The notes under the pieces were generated by a model, which worked only from the letters and a program-made list of their open reading frames with translations, ran no database searches and was not told the origin of the DNA. From Flavobacteriales bacterium UBA1958 (GTDB lineage: Bacteria > Bacteroidota > Bacteroidia > Flavobacteriales_D > Sanyastnellaceae): 35,688 nucleotides of DNA. The position numbers were made by a program, and so were the translations under genes. Of this stretch, positions 8,354-16,236 are shown in pieces (the first letter of the stretch is position 1; each line of letters opens with the position of its first letter). The stretch covers positions 17,212 to 52,899 of the forward strand of contig DDEI01000007.1 in NCBI GenBank assembly GCA_002336675.1, in the 5' to 3' direction.

Positions 8354-9697
8354 TTACAGTTCTGTGTTAGTGTCGAAATTCTCTAGGTACTCAGCAACTC
8401 GTTTTACAAATGTGCCTCCGAGCATTCCATCTACTACCCTGTGGTCATAAGAGTGTGAAAGGAACATCATGTGTCTGATTCCAATTAAGTCACCGTGCTC
8501 AGTTTCTATTACTGCCGGCTTCTTTCGTATAGCTCCTGCGGCCATAATAGCTACTTGAGGTTGATTAATAATAGGAGTTCCCATTACGTTACCGAATGTC
8601 CCCACGTTAGTGAAAGTATATGTCCCGCCTTGAATATCTTCTGGTTTTAGAGCGTTTGTTCTAGATCTGTTTGCTAAGTCATTAACTTTCTTAGCTATTC
8701 CACTCAGGTTCAACATATCTGCATCTTTAATCACCGGAACGATTAGATTTCCTGTAGGTAGTGCTGCTGCCATTCCTATGTTAATGTGTTTTCTCTTAAT
8801 GATTTTCGTTCCATCTACAGAAACATTAACGCCTGGCATATCCTTAATAGCCTTTGCTATAGCCTCAATAATAATAGGAGTGAAGGTGATTTTTTCGCCT
8901 TCTTTTTCCATGAATTTATTTTTGACTCTGTTTCTCCAAGTAACCACATTAGTCATGTCTACTTCTACGTAAGAAGTAACATGAGGACTAACTTTTACAG
9001 ACATGACCATATGATCAGCTATAAGCTTTCTCATTCGGTCCATTTCTATGATCTCATCTCCACTTCCTGCAGAAATCACAGGAGCCTTGGATTGAGATAC
9101 AGCAGGATTTATTTTTTCATGTTTGTTTTTTGTTGCCTGAAGAGTGAGATTGGCGTTTTGGTCCAGAAGTGCAGCTGCAGAGTCCTTATTTTCAATGTAA
9201 TCTAAAATATCACTTTTAGTTACTCTACTTGCTTTGCCTGTACCGTTAATTCCGTCTAATTCGGTTTGTGAAATCCCTTCGGTCTTAGCTATATTCTTCA
9301 CAAGAGGGGAATAAAACCTATTATCGCTAGATTTGATAGAGACCGATTCAGTTATATCTAGCGGAGCAGATACTACTTTTATAACTTCAAGAGCAGGAGC
9401 TGCTGGAACCTCTGTCTTCGCAGCAGGTGCTTTGACTGTGGTCTCTTTACCTCCAATATTATAAATAGCGATTGGGTCTCCTACTTGAACTACATCGTCC
9501 TCATTTACTAGGACTTTGACTAGTATTCCGTCTTCAGGAGCTGGAACTTCAGAGTCTACTTTGTCTGTAGCTATTTCTACTATTGGCTCATCAGCTTCTA
9601 CGCTATCTCCTTCACTTTTTAGCCATTTGATAATCGTAGCTTCTGCCACGCTTTCTCCCATTTTAGGTAATAGAATCTCTATTTCTGCCATGCTCAT
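8354..9697 (-). CDS. 2-oxo acid dehydrogenase E2 (dihydrolipoamide acyltransferase)
   Basis: Core acyltransferase of a 2-oxo acid dehydrogenase complex, passing the acyl group from lipoyl-lysine to CoA in the cytoplasm. One lipoyl domain covers 4-80 with lipoylated Lys46 in TDKVDSE. An Ala/Pro-rich linker is followed by an E3/E1-binding domain (about 127-168), and the catalytic domain runs from about 215 to 445 with HRVVDG (His419, Asp423). The total of 447 aa is normal for a one-lipoyl E2. The opening PKMGESVAEATI resembles Bacteroidota E2 proteins labelled branched-chain or generic; substrate choice between branched-chain acids, pyruvate and 2-oxoglutarate is not settled. E1 and E3 genes are not in the window. 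Starts at 9697 (Met1) or 9691 (Met3) are both possible. Confidence 0.93.
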   Translation of the reverse strand: MSMAEIEILLPKMGESVAEATIIKWLKSEGDSVEADEPIVEIATDKVDSEVPAPEDGILVKVLVNEDDVVQVGDPIAIYNIGGKETTVKAPAAKTEVPAAPALEVIKVVSAPLDITESVSIKSSDNRFYSPLVKNIAKTEGISQTELDGINGTGKASRVTKSDILDYIENKDSAAALLDQNANLTLQATKNKHEKINPAVSQSKAPVISAGSGDEIIEMDRMRKLIADHMVMSVKVSPHVTSYVEVDMTNVVTWRNRVKNKFMEKEGEKITFTPIIIEAIAKAIKDMPGVNVSVDGTKIIKRKHINIGMAAALPTGNLIVPVIKDADMLNLSGIAKKVNDLANRSRTNALKPEDIQGGTYTFTNVGTFGNVMGTPIINQPQVAIMAAGAIRKKPAVIETEHGDLIGIRHMMFLSHSYDHRVVDGMLGGTFVKRVAEYLENFDTNTEL

Positions 9698-9716
9698 ACA
9701 TTAATTTAATCACCCA

Positions 9717-9724
9717 CGAAATTA
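9717..9724 (-). promoter_or_regulatory. Possible -7 box of the E2 gene
   Basis: TAATTTCG (one mismatch to TAnnTTTG) lies 19 nt before the ATG at 9697. A TTTTG about 24 nt further upstream could be the -33 element. Confidence 0.35.
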
Positions 9725-9774
9725 AGGATTTATGCTGTGTAATCAGAACAAAATTGACCTAGATATTAAGGGTT

Positions 9775-11691
9775 TTATACAGTTAAATTTCTCAGGTTTT
9801 TAATAAGTGTAAAAAGATCATTTCTCCATTTGTAATCCCTAGCGTATAGAACGTTCATTTTCTGAATAATATCTACTGAAGCAGACTCTTTTACCGTAGG
9901 AATGATGCATGGTTTTAGGTGTGGTAGGTTTTTAGGCTTATTTGTTTTCCCTGCATATCCCACCAGAGTTTTGCTGCCAAGCACTAATTTCCCTATGTTT
10001 TTTACCAGTTGAACTATTGATTTGTTCATGATGGTCAAAAACGGAAAGAGTATAAATAGAAATATGCCTGCGCACAAATCGAATGTTCTCTTTTTCTTTT
10101 TATTCTCGTTTTTAGAAATAGAGTTCACGTCTAGAATAAACAGATCTCCCTTTTTATCGATGCTGTTACTTCCAATAATATATAGAGATTCTGGAGGTGC
10201 GATTTTGAAATCTATATGCTTATTAAGAGACAAACTCATTAATCGAATAATGTCAGATGAACTTAAGTTGACTGCGCAAAAAACGATTTCATTTAAGTTG
10301 TATACATTGATTAATTCGTCTATCTGATCGATCTTTTCCTTATCCTTTTGAATGTCAAAATGGATGTAAGCAGAGTCTAAAGTTCTGGTTTGAGAAATTA
10401 ATTCTGTAACTCTATTATACTCAGTAGTGTCGCCGATTATTCCAAATCGGGTGCTCTTGTCTGTTCTAAAGGGAAATCGCTTTTTAGATATTGTGTTGAG
10501 TAACCCTCTGGACGCCATTAGGTATAATCCAGCTATAAGAGGTGATAATAAAATGATAGCTCTAGAGAAGCGCATAGTGTCTGGCATTAAACTATAAATC
10601 CCTAATGAAATAGCGAAACCTAGAATACATGACTGAAAGAGGTTCCATTTTTTCCATGGTTTTCGAAAGGCTCCTCGTAAAAATAGTGAGCTTATATAGA
10701 CTGCAGAAACTCCGAGTAGGACCTTGTTGGTTAGGTCTTTATCGTAGTCTATTAGTTGCCATTGGCCATACCATTGCAACGCAAAAAGGAATAGTCCAAA
10801 TAGTACTAAAAAATCGAATGCAGGAAGGGTGATTTTCTTTGTAAAGCGCACCAGTATGGACCATGATGCTCTTAGCCAAATCGCTATGTTTATCAGTCTA
10901 GAAAATATAGCGGCATTTTTAGAGCTAAAATGCTTTTTGGCGAAAATTACCATGGCATTATAGAAAACGAAGACGTAGTTCAGGCTTCCTTTTTTTGTGC
11001 TCTCTCCTTTGTAATGTATTATGCTGGTTTCTGGGAAATAATAATTCTTATATCCACCAAGAGTAATTCTGTAGCTGAGATCGATGTCTTCTCCGTACAT
11101 AAAAAACGCCTCGTCTAACAACCCTACTTGATCCAATGCTTTTTTTCTCATAAACATAAAAGCACCACTTAGAATTTCTATTTCATTGGTGTCATCGAGT
11201 GATAAATGGCCTAAGTAATATCTGTTAATTCTCTTAGATTTGGGGAATAACTTATTTAGTCCAGTAATTTTATAGAAAGCTGTTTCTGGGGTAGGAAGAC
11301 CTCTTTTCGATTCGGGAAGGATTATTCCTTTTCCATCGACCATTTTCACGCCTAAGCTTCCCGCTTCAGGCCGCTTATCCATGAATGTAATACATTTCTT
11401 AAGTGTATCTTCCTCTATGACTGTATCGGGATTTAGGAGAAGAATGTACTCAGCTGAAGACATTCTCATGGCTTGGTTATTCGCTTTACTGAAACCTAAA
11501 TTTTCTTTGTTGTCTAATACTATAACAGAAGGAAATTTTTCTTGTACCATTTTCACAGAGCCATCTACCGAGGCATTATCTACCATGTAAATGTCTACGT
11601 CTAATCCTTTAGAGGCTTTAAGCACAGAAAAAATACACTGTTCTAAAAAGTACTCTACGTTATAATTAACTATGATTACGGATAGTTTCAT
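9775..11691 (-). CDS. Composite GT2 glycosyltransferase with membrane and degenerate sugar-phosphate transferase regions
   Basis: From the chosen start the protein is 638 aa. Residues 1-250 are a GT2 domain (MKLSVIIVNYNVEYFLEQ, NPD at 87-89, MYGEDIDLSYR near 200). Four hydrophobic helices follow at about 290-395. A Rossmann-like region (about 415-505, RFGIIGD) resembles the CoA-binding-3 domain that precedes polyprenyl-phosphate sugar transferases. Next come KKKRTFDLCAG with one helix, then TLVGYAG and ARDYKWRNDL. These look like the entry and exit of a bacterial sugar transferase, with the catalytic middle missing. The open frame extends to 11775, but the ATG at 11691 lies 1 bp after the recR stop and begins the GT2 fold exactly, so I use it. 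It is probably an envelope glycan enzyme translated with recR. Confidence 0.85.
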   Translation of the reverse strand: MKLSVIIVNYNVEYFLEQCIFSVLKASKGLDVDIYMVDNASVDGSVKMVQEKFPSVIVLDNKENLGFSKANNQAMRMSSAEYILLLNPDTVIEEDTLKKCITFMDKRPEAGSLGVKMVDGKGIILPESKRGLPTPETAFYKITGLNKLFPKSKRINRYYLGHLSLDDTNEIEILSGAFMFMRKKALDQVGLLDEAFFMYGEDIDLSYRITLGGYKNYYFPETSIIHYKGESTKKGSLNYVFVFYNAMVIFAKKHFSSKNAAIFSRLINIAIWLRASWSILVRFTKKITLPAFDFLVLFGLFLFALQWYGQWQLIDYDKDLTNKVLLGVSAVYISSLFLRGAFRKPWKKWNLFQSCILGFAISLGIYSLMPDTMRFSRAIILLSPLIAGLYLMASRGLLNTISKKRFPFRTDKSTRFGIIGDTTEYNRVTELISQTRTLDSAYIHFDIQKDKEKIDQIDELINVYNLNEIVFCAVNLSSSDIIRLMSLSLNKHIDFKIAPPESLYIIGSNSIDKKGDLFILDVNSISKNENKKKKRTFDLCAGIFLFILFPFLTIMNKSIVQLVKNIGKLVLGSKTLVGYAGKTNKPKNLPHLKPCIIPTVKESASVDIIQKMNVLYARDYKWRNDLFTLIKNLRNLTV

Positions 11692-11692
11692 G

Positions 11693-12316
11693 CTATTTGG
11701 CCATAGATTCTGAGTAAGGAGAACGATTGGTAATAGACCTTCCCAATGAAATTTCATCTGCGTATTCGAGGTCATCTCCCACGGCTATGCCTCGAGCGAT
11801 CGTGGTTACTTTGATGTTTAGCTGGTCTAATTTCCTGAAAAGATAAAAGCCTGTAGTTTCTCCTTCCATATTTCCTTTAAGAGCTATGATTATTTCTGTT
11901 ATGGGTTCAGCTTCTGCCCGTTCTATTAATGAAGAGATATTAAGGTCATTTGGTCCTATGCCATCCATAGGGGAAATCACTCCACCTAAAACATGGTAAA
12001 CACCGAAATATTGAGAGGTGCTCTCTATAGCTAATATGTCCCTGATGTCTTGGACGACACATATTTGATATTTATCGCGACTCTTAGAGTTGCAAATAGA
12101 GCACAACTGTTCATCCGAGATATTTCTACATTTTTCACAAAACTTTATTTGAGCCTTTAATTTGGTGAAAGCATTAGAAAACCTATCGATCTCATGGGTT
12201 TCTCTTTCTAGGAGATTCAGAACTAATCTTAGTGCTGTTTTCCTTCCTATGCCCGGAAGAGAAGACATTTGGTCTACTGCTTCTTCTATTAATTTACTGG
12301 AGGAACTGTTGTTCAT
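11693..12316 (-). CDS. recR: Recombination protein RecR
   Basis: RecR acts with RecF/RecO to load RecA at gapped DNA. The 207-aa protein shows the helix-hairpin-helix LPGIGRKTALRL (20-31), a four-cysteine zinc finger (Cys60, 63, 72, 75) and a Toprim domain from about 84 to 180 (CVVQDIRDI, then IARGIAVGDDLEYADE). Length and order are those of the family. It is the first gene of a two-gene unit with the composite glycosyltransferase, 1 bp apart, a pairing with no obvious functional logic. A TACCTTTG box lies only 4 nt before its ATG. Confidence 0.97.
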   Translation of the reverse strand: MNNSSSSKLIEEAVDQMSSLPGIGRKTALRLVLNLLERETHEIDRFSNAFTKLKAQIKFCEKCRNISDEQLCSICNSKSRDKYQICVVQDIRDILAIESTSQYFGVYHVLGGVISPMDGIGPNDLNISSLIERAEAEPITEIIIALKGNMEGETTGFYLFRKLDQLNIKVTTIARGIAVGDDLEYADEISLGRSITNRSPYSESMAK

Positions 12317-12320
12317 GGTT

Positions 12321-12328
12321 CAAAGGTA
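12321..12328 (-). promoter_or_regulatory. -7 promoter box of recR
   Basis: TACCTTTG, an exact TAnnTTTG match, ends 4 nt before the recR ATG. If functional, the message would be leaderless or nearly so. The same box at the same distance precedes the helicase gene. Confidence 0.45.
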
Positions 12329-12436
12329 ATGCACCGCGGATAACTTGTATATCTCTGTGTGTAAAAATTCTACGACGGAGGTTTAAACTTTCTAATTGTC
12401 TATGAAATTGCGTAGATATTAAAAAATAAACATCAC

Positions 12437-13960
12437 ATGACGCCCAAACTTATATTAGGATTTGTTGGATTATACTTCTTAGTTCTCTTTGCGATAGCTA
12501 GATGGACTTCAAAAGGTGCTACTAATTCAGATTTTTTTGTAGCTGGAAAAAAAGCTCCGTGGTATTTGGTAGCTTTTGGAATGATAGGCGCATCTCTTAG
12601 TGGTGTTACGTTTATTTCCATTCCAGGGCAGGTTGAAGGAAGTGAGTTTAGCTACATGCAGATGGTTTTGGGTTACATTTTGGGTTATGTAGTGATCGCT
12701 TACGTTCTAATTCCAGTTTTTTACAGACTTAATTTAGTTTCTATTTACACCTACTTAAAAGGGAGGTTCGGAACGGTAAGTCATAAAACTGGAGCTGCAT
12801 TTTTTCTTTTTTCCAGAACGTTAGGAGCGGGAATTAGACTTCTTTTGGTGGCCAATGTTCTTCAGTATTTAGTTTTTGAACAATGGGGAGTTCCATTCGA
12901 GATTACCGTATTATTATCCATAGCATTAATCTGGTTCTACACAAATAAAGGAGGGTTAAAAACGATTATTTGGACGGATACTCTGCAGACTGGGTTTATG
13001 CTTGTTTCTCTTGGGTTGACGATTTACTTTCTTTCTGCAGATTTAGGTTTCGAAGGAATTTCGGAAACGTTCAGTCAGGTCGGAAATAGCAAATACGCGA
13101 AAATTTTCTTTATGGACGACTGGTTAAGCGGAAATTATTTTTACAAGCATTTTTTCGGAGGAATGTTTATAGCTATCGGCATGACAGGATTGGACCAGGA
13201 TATGATGCAGAAGAATCTAAGTTGTAAATCTGCTAAAGAAGCTCAGAAGAACATGATGAGTTTTACCGCAGTGCTGGTTTTTGTGAATTTATTTTTTCTA
13301 GGGTTAGGTGCTCTTCTTTATATGTATGCGAGTAAAATGGGGATAGAAGTGCCAGTTGTAGAAGGAGTTAAAAGAACAGATTTACTTTTTAGTAATATAG
13401 CCTTGAATTCAGGATTAGGAATGTCTGTAGCTGTTTTCTTCTTGCTTGGATTAATAGCGGCGGCTTATTCTAGTGCTGATTCTGCGCTAGCTTCTTTAAC
13501 CACTTCTGTAAGTGTGGATTTTTTAGACATAGAGTCTAAATCACTTTTAGATCAGGAAAGAGTGCGAAAAAGGACACATATAATAATGTCTGCAGTGTTG
13601 TTTGTGGTCATTCTAATTCTAGATAAAACATTCGATAGAAGCGCGATATTTCAAATTATCTTTCTTGCTGGTTTTACTTACGGTCCGCTAATAGGCCTCT
13701 ACTTCTTCGGGTTATTTACTAAATTTAAAGTATCTGACAGTTGGGTTCCAATAGTTTGTTTGAGCTCAGTAGCAATTACGGTGTTCTTTTGGTATACTTC
13801 TTTTAGAGCGCTGGAAGGCCAAGTGGCAGAAGAGTGTCTATTCGGAGGGTATAGATTTGGTGCTGAGCTGATAATAATCAATACACTAATTACTTTTGTG
13901 GGAATGCTAATTTTAAGTGCGGTGAGTGGTTTTAAAAGAGTGGATATGGTAGGGTCATAA
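12437..13960 (+). CDS. Sodium:solute symporter (SSS family)
   Basis: Inner-membrane Na+-coupled transporter, 507 aa, with about 13 hydrophobic helices spread over its length. SSS-family marks include an early SDFFVAGKKAPWY segment, GASLSGVTFISIPG near residues 50-63, the GLDQDMMQKNL stretch near 250, and a SSADSALASL segment near 350 that matches the helix lining the sodium site. The substrate (sugar, proline, pantothenate or other) cannot be read. The start ATG at 12437 is divergent from recR across 120 bp. I find no clear TAnnTTTG box for it. It stands alone as a transcription unit. Confidence 0.92.
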   Translation: MTPKLILGFVGLYFLVLFAIARWTSKGATNSDFFVAGKKAPWYLVAFGMIGASLSGVTFISIPGQVEGSEFSYMQMVLGYILGYVVIAYVLIPVFYRLNLVSIYTYLKGRFGTVSHKTGAAFFLFSRTLGAGIRLLLVANVLQYLVFEQWGVPFEITVLLSIALIWFYTNKGGLKTIIWTDTLQTGFMLVSLGLTIYFLSADLGFEGISETFSQVGNSKYAKIFFMDDWLSGNYFYKHFFGGMFIAIGMTGLDQDMMQKNLSCKSAKEAQKNMMSFTAVLVFVNLFFLGLGALLYMYASKMGIEVPVVEGVKRTDLLFSNIALNSGLGMSVAVFFLLGLIAAAYSSADSALASLTTSVSVDFLDIESKSLLDQERVRKRTHIIMSAVLFVVILILDKTFDRSAIFQIIFLAGFTYGPLIGLYFFGLFTKFKVSDSWVPIVCLSSVAITVFFWYTSFRALEGQVAEECLFGGYRFGAELIIINTLITFVGMLILSAVSGFKRVDMVGS

Positions 13961-14010
13961 GGTTAGATTTACAATAAGTTATGTTTTCTGATGGAACCTA
14001 AAAGTTTTGT

Positions 14011-14018
14011 TATTTTTG
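14011..14018 (+). promoter_or_regulatory. -7 promoter box of the T9SS thioredoxin-fold gene
   Basis: TATTTTTG fits TAnnTTTG exactly and lies 23 nt before the ATG at 14042. This placement also argues that the upstream in-frame ATG at 13991 is not the start, since it would precede the transcription start. Confidence 0.5.
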
Positions 14019-14041
14019 TGAAATCGACAACCCAAATCAAA

Positions 14042-14851
14042 ATGAAAAAAATATTATTCTTTTTTATTGCAGTAATTAGTGCAGTAAGTATTAATGCCCA
14101 AGTTGGAACCACAGCTATCGATTTTACAGTTACAGATATAGACGGAAATGAAATTAGTCTTTATGCTGACATCCTAGATCAAGGATATGTGGCTATATTA
14201 GATTGTTCGGCAACATGGTGTGGTCCCTGTTGGGCTATGCATGATTCTCATACGCTAGAAGATATTCATCAAGCATATGGTCCAAACGGAACAGACCAAG
14301 TGAGGGTTGTCTTTTATGAGGCTGACCCGTCTACGACCCAAGCAGATTTAGAAGGAACAGGTCCAAGTACTCAGGGTGATTGGATAACAGGAGTTACTTT
14401 CCCTATAGTAAATGAAAGTCCTCTTCAGTTATCGGGAGGTGACTATTGGCCGCTAGGCTTCCCGACTATTAGTATTATCAGACCAAGTGACGGAATGATA
14501 GTAGCAGACCCTTGGAATCAAACTACTTTTGATAGTTTCGTAGCAGCAGTAAATGCTGTAGACACGGGCGTTACCTTGGGCTTGGTTAATGTTTCTGAAG
14601 CAAATGCCCAAAACGCAGATGTTAATATTTACCCTAACCCTTCATCTGATGTGGCTACTGTAAACCTTTCAGGTTTTGAGGGCAAAGTAACTGTTCAGGT
14701 ATTTGATCTTCTTGGAAAAGAAGTAATATCATTTACCTCTACTTCACTTAAAGAGATGATAGACTTAACGAGCTTAGAGGAAGGTCACTACGTGGTTAAG
14801 GCTGCTAACGGAGCTTCTGAAGTCACTAAAAGAATTAGTGTGATAAGATAA
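14042..14851 (+). CDS. Secreted thioredoxin-fold protein with T9SS C-terminal sorting domain
   Basis: 269-aa exported protein. A signal peptide covers 1-20 (MKKILFFFIAVISAVSINAQ). A thioredoxin/AhpC-TSA-type domain covers about 22-180 with the redox pair WCGPC (Cys60, Cys63). A T9SS type A sorting domain covers about 190-269: VNIYPNPSSD, VFDLLGKEV, then EEGHYVV and a basic end. By family knowledge the tail is recognised by the type IX secretion machinery and removed at the outer membrane, so the protein should be secreted or surface-anchored. Its disulfide chemistry would thus act outside the cell; the substrate is unknown. The frame is open 17 codons further upstream, but the signal peptide and promoter position fix the start at 14042. 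It ends at a strong terminator. Confidence 0.9.
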   Translation: MKKILFFFIAVISAVSINAQVGTTAIDFTVTDIDGNEISLYADILDQGYVAILDCSATWCGPCWAMHDSHTLEDIHQAYGPNGTDQVRVVFYEADPSTTQADLEGTGPSTQGDWITGVTFPIVNESPLQLSGGDYWPLGFPTISIIRPSDGMIVADPWNQTTFDSFVAAVNAVDTGVTLGLVNVSEANAQNADVNIYPNPSSDVATVNLSGFEGKVTVQVFDLLGKEVISFTSTSLKEMIDLTSLEEGHYVVKAANGASEVTKRISVIR

Positions 14852-14878
14852 TTTTAAGCATTTCTTAATGCTTGATTT

Positions 14879-14907
14879 AAGGCGGTCCTGTAGGACCGCC
14901 TTTTTTT
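14879..14907 (+). terminator. Intrinsic terminator after the T9SS gene
   Basis: A perfect hairpin with arms AAGGCGGTCC and GGACCGCCTT around TGTA, followed by a run of Ts, begins 28 nt after the stop codon. It is the strongest GC-rich hairpin in the window and separates this gene from the aminotransferase operon. Confidence 0.9.
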
Positions 14908-14964
14908 GTTGGAAAAAGTAAGTGAAAACTTAAGAAAGTAACGTGCTTTTTATTGGAGGTTTAA

Positions 14965-14972
14965 TAGCTTTG
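14965..14972 (+). promoter_or_regulatory. -7 promoter box of the aminotransferase operon
   Basis: TAGCTTTG fits TAnnTTTG exactly, 45 nt before the ATG at 15018 and downstream of the terminator at 14879. No good -33 TTTG is visible. Confidence 0.45.
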
Positions 14973-15017
14973 TAACTCATAAAAGAGTAGTTACCTCCGC
15001 TTAAATAAAATAATACC

Positions 15018-16232
15018 ATGAGTACTAAAACCTATGTTTCTGATTTACTTAATCGTCTTCCTGAGTCGGCTACTTTGGCTATGGCCAGAATGAGTAGAGA
15101 ATTAAAAGAGGATGGTAATGATGTGATTAGCTTAAGTTTAGGTGAGCCTGATTTTAATGCTCCAGACTTCGTTAAAGAGGCGTGCAAGAAGGCTGTAGAT
15201 GATGATTACTCTCATTATCCACCTGTGAATGGGTATGGAGAATTAAGAGAGGCTATTTGCTGTAAGTTTTTAAGAGACAATGACTTAGTGTACACACCAG
15301 ACCAAATAGTGGTCAGTACAGGTGCTAAGCAGACTATAAGTAATGTAGTTTATGCATTAGTGAATCCAGGAGATGAGGTGTTGCTTCCAGCTCCGTTTTG
15401 GGTGAGTTATGCTGCTATGGTTCAATTGGCAGGAGGAGTTCCAGTAATTATACCTACTCAAATAGAAAATGATTTTAAAATTACAGCTGAAGAATTAAGG
15501 TCTAATATAAGCGATAAAACTAAGTTGATGATTTATAGCTCACCTTGTAATCCATCAGGTTCTGTTTACAGCAAAGACGAGTTAACAGCTTTAGCAGAAG
15601 TGATTAAGTCTAAGCCAGACTTTTTTGTGGTATCTGATGAGATATATGAGCACATCAATTATACGGGAGAGCATGCTAGTTTAGGAACTATTCCGGGCAT
15701 TTTTGATCAAGTAATTACTGTAAACGGAGTGAGTAAAGCTTTTGCCATGACAGGATATAGAATAGGCTATTTAGGAGCTCCTACATGGATTGCTAAGGCT
15801 TGCTCTAAAATGCAAGGCCAAGTTACTTCTGCTCCGTCTGGTGTAAGTCAAATGGCTGCTAAAGCTGCGGTTTTAGCAGAGCCTTCTTCTGTTTTTTACA
15901 TGAAAAATGCTTTTCTTAAAAGAAGAGATATGATGCTAGAGAAATTAGGCGAAATTCCAGGGTTAAAGTTAAACGTACCTGAGGGAGCTTTTTATATCTT
16001 TCCAAACTGTATGGAATTACTCGGGACTTTAACTGACGATGGACAAGAGATTAATACGTCTTCTGATCTATGCATGTATCTTTTAAAAGAGGAGAATGTA
16101 GCTCTAGTAGCAGGAGATGCTTTTGGGGCCGCTGAATGTTTTAGACTTTCATACGCAGCCAGCGATGAGATGTTAGTTGATGCTGCCGCGAGAATGAAAA
16201 GAGCATTTGGCAAATTAAAAAAACAGAACTAA
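15018..16232 (+). CDS. Class I PLP-dependent aminotransferase, aspartate aminotransferase-like
   Basis: Transfers amino groups using pyridoxal phosphate. The 404-aa sequence has the fold-type I pattern: STGAKQTI (100-107), NPSG with Asn178, VVSDEIYEH with Asp207 and Tyr210, the PLP lysine Lys240 in VSKAFAMTGYRIGY, and carboxylate-binding Arg248. This is the subgroup Ib layout of Thermus/Bacillus-type aspartate aminotransferases. Closely related enzymes use aromatic or prephenate substrates, so specificity is not settled. It is the first of four plus-strand genes; the heptose kinase starts 4 bp after its stop, so they are likely co-transcribed. Confidence 0.93.
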   Translation: MSTKTYVSDLLNRLPESATLAMARMSRELKEDGNDVISLSLGEPDFNAPDFVKEACKKAVDDDYSHYPPVNGYGELREAICCKFLRDNDLVYTPDQIVVSTGAKQTISNVVYALVNPGDEVLLPAPFWVSYAAMVQLAGGVPVIIPTQIENDFKITAEELRSNISDKTKLMIYSSPCNPSGSVYSKDELTALAEVIKSKPDFFVVSDEIYEHINYTGEHASLGTIPGIFDQVITVNGVSKAFAMTGYRIGYLGAPTWIAKACSKMQGQVTSAPSGVSQMAAKAAVLAEPSSVFYMKNAFLKRRDMMLEKLGEIPGLKLNVPEGAFYIFPNCMELLGTLTDDGQEINTSSDLCMYLLKEENVALVAGDAFGAAECFRLSYAASDEMLVDAAARMKRAFGKLKKQN

Positions 16233-16236
16233 GCCT

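Noticed and set aside
8786..9205. 139-aa open frame on plus inside the E2 gene
   Set aside because: Antisense to conserved catalytic and linker sequence of E2; composition rich in Tyr/Phe/Ser with no domain.
11692..11775. 28-residue N-terminal extension of the composite glycosyltransferase
   Set aside because: It overlaps the end of recR, and the GT2 fold begins exactly at the later ATG.
13991..14041. Upstream start for the T9SS thioredoxin-fold gene
   Set aside because: It would add 17 residues before a normal signal peptide and begins before the likely transcription start.
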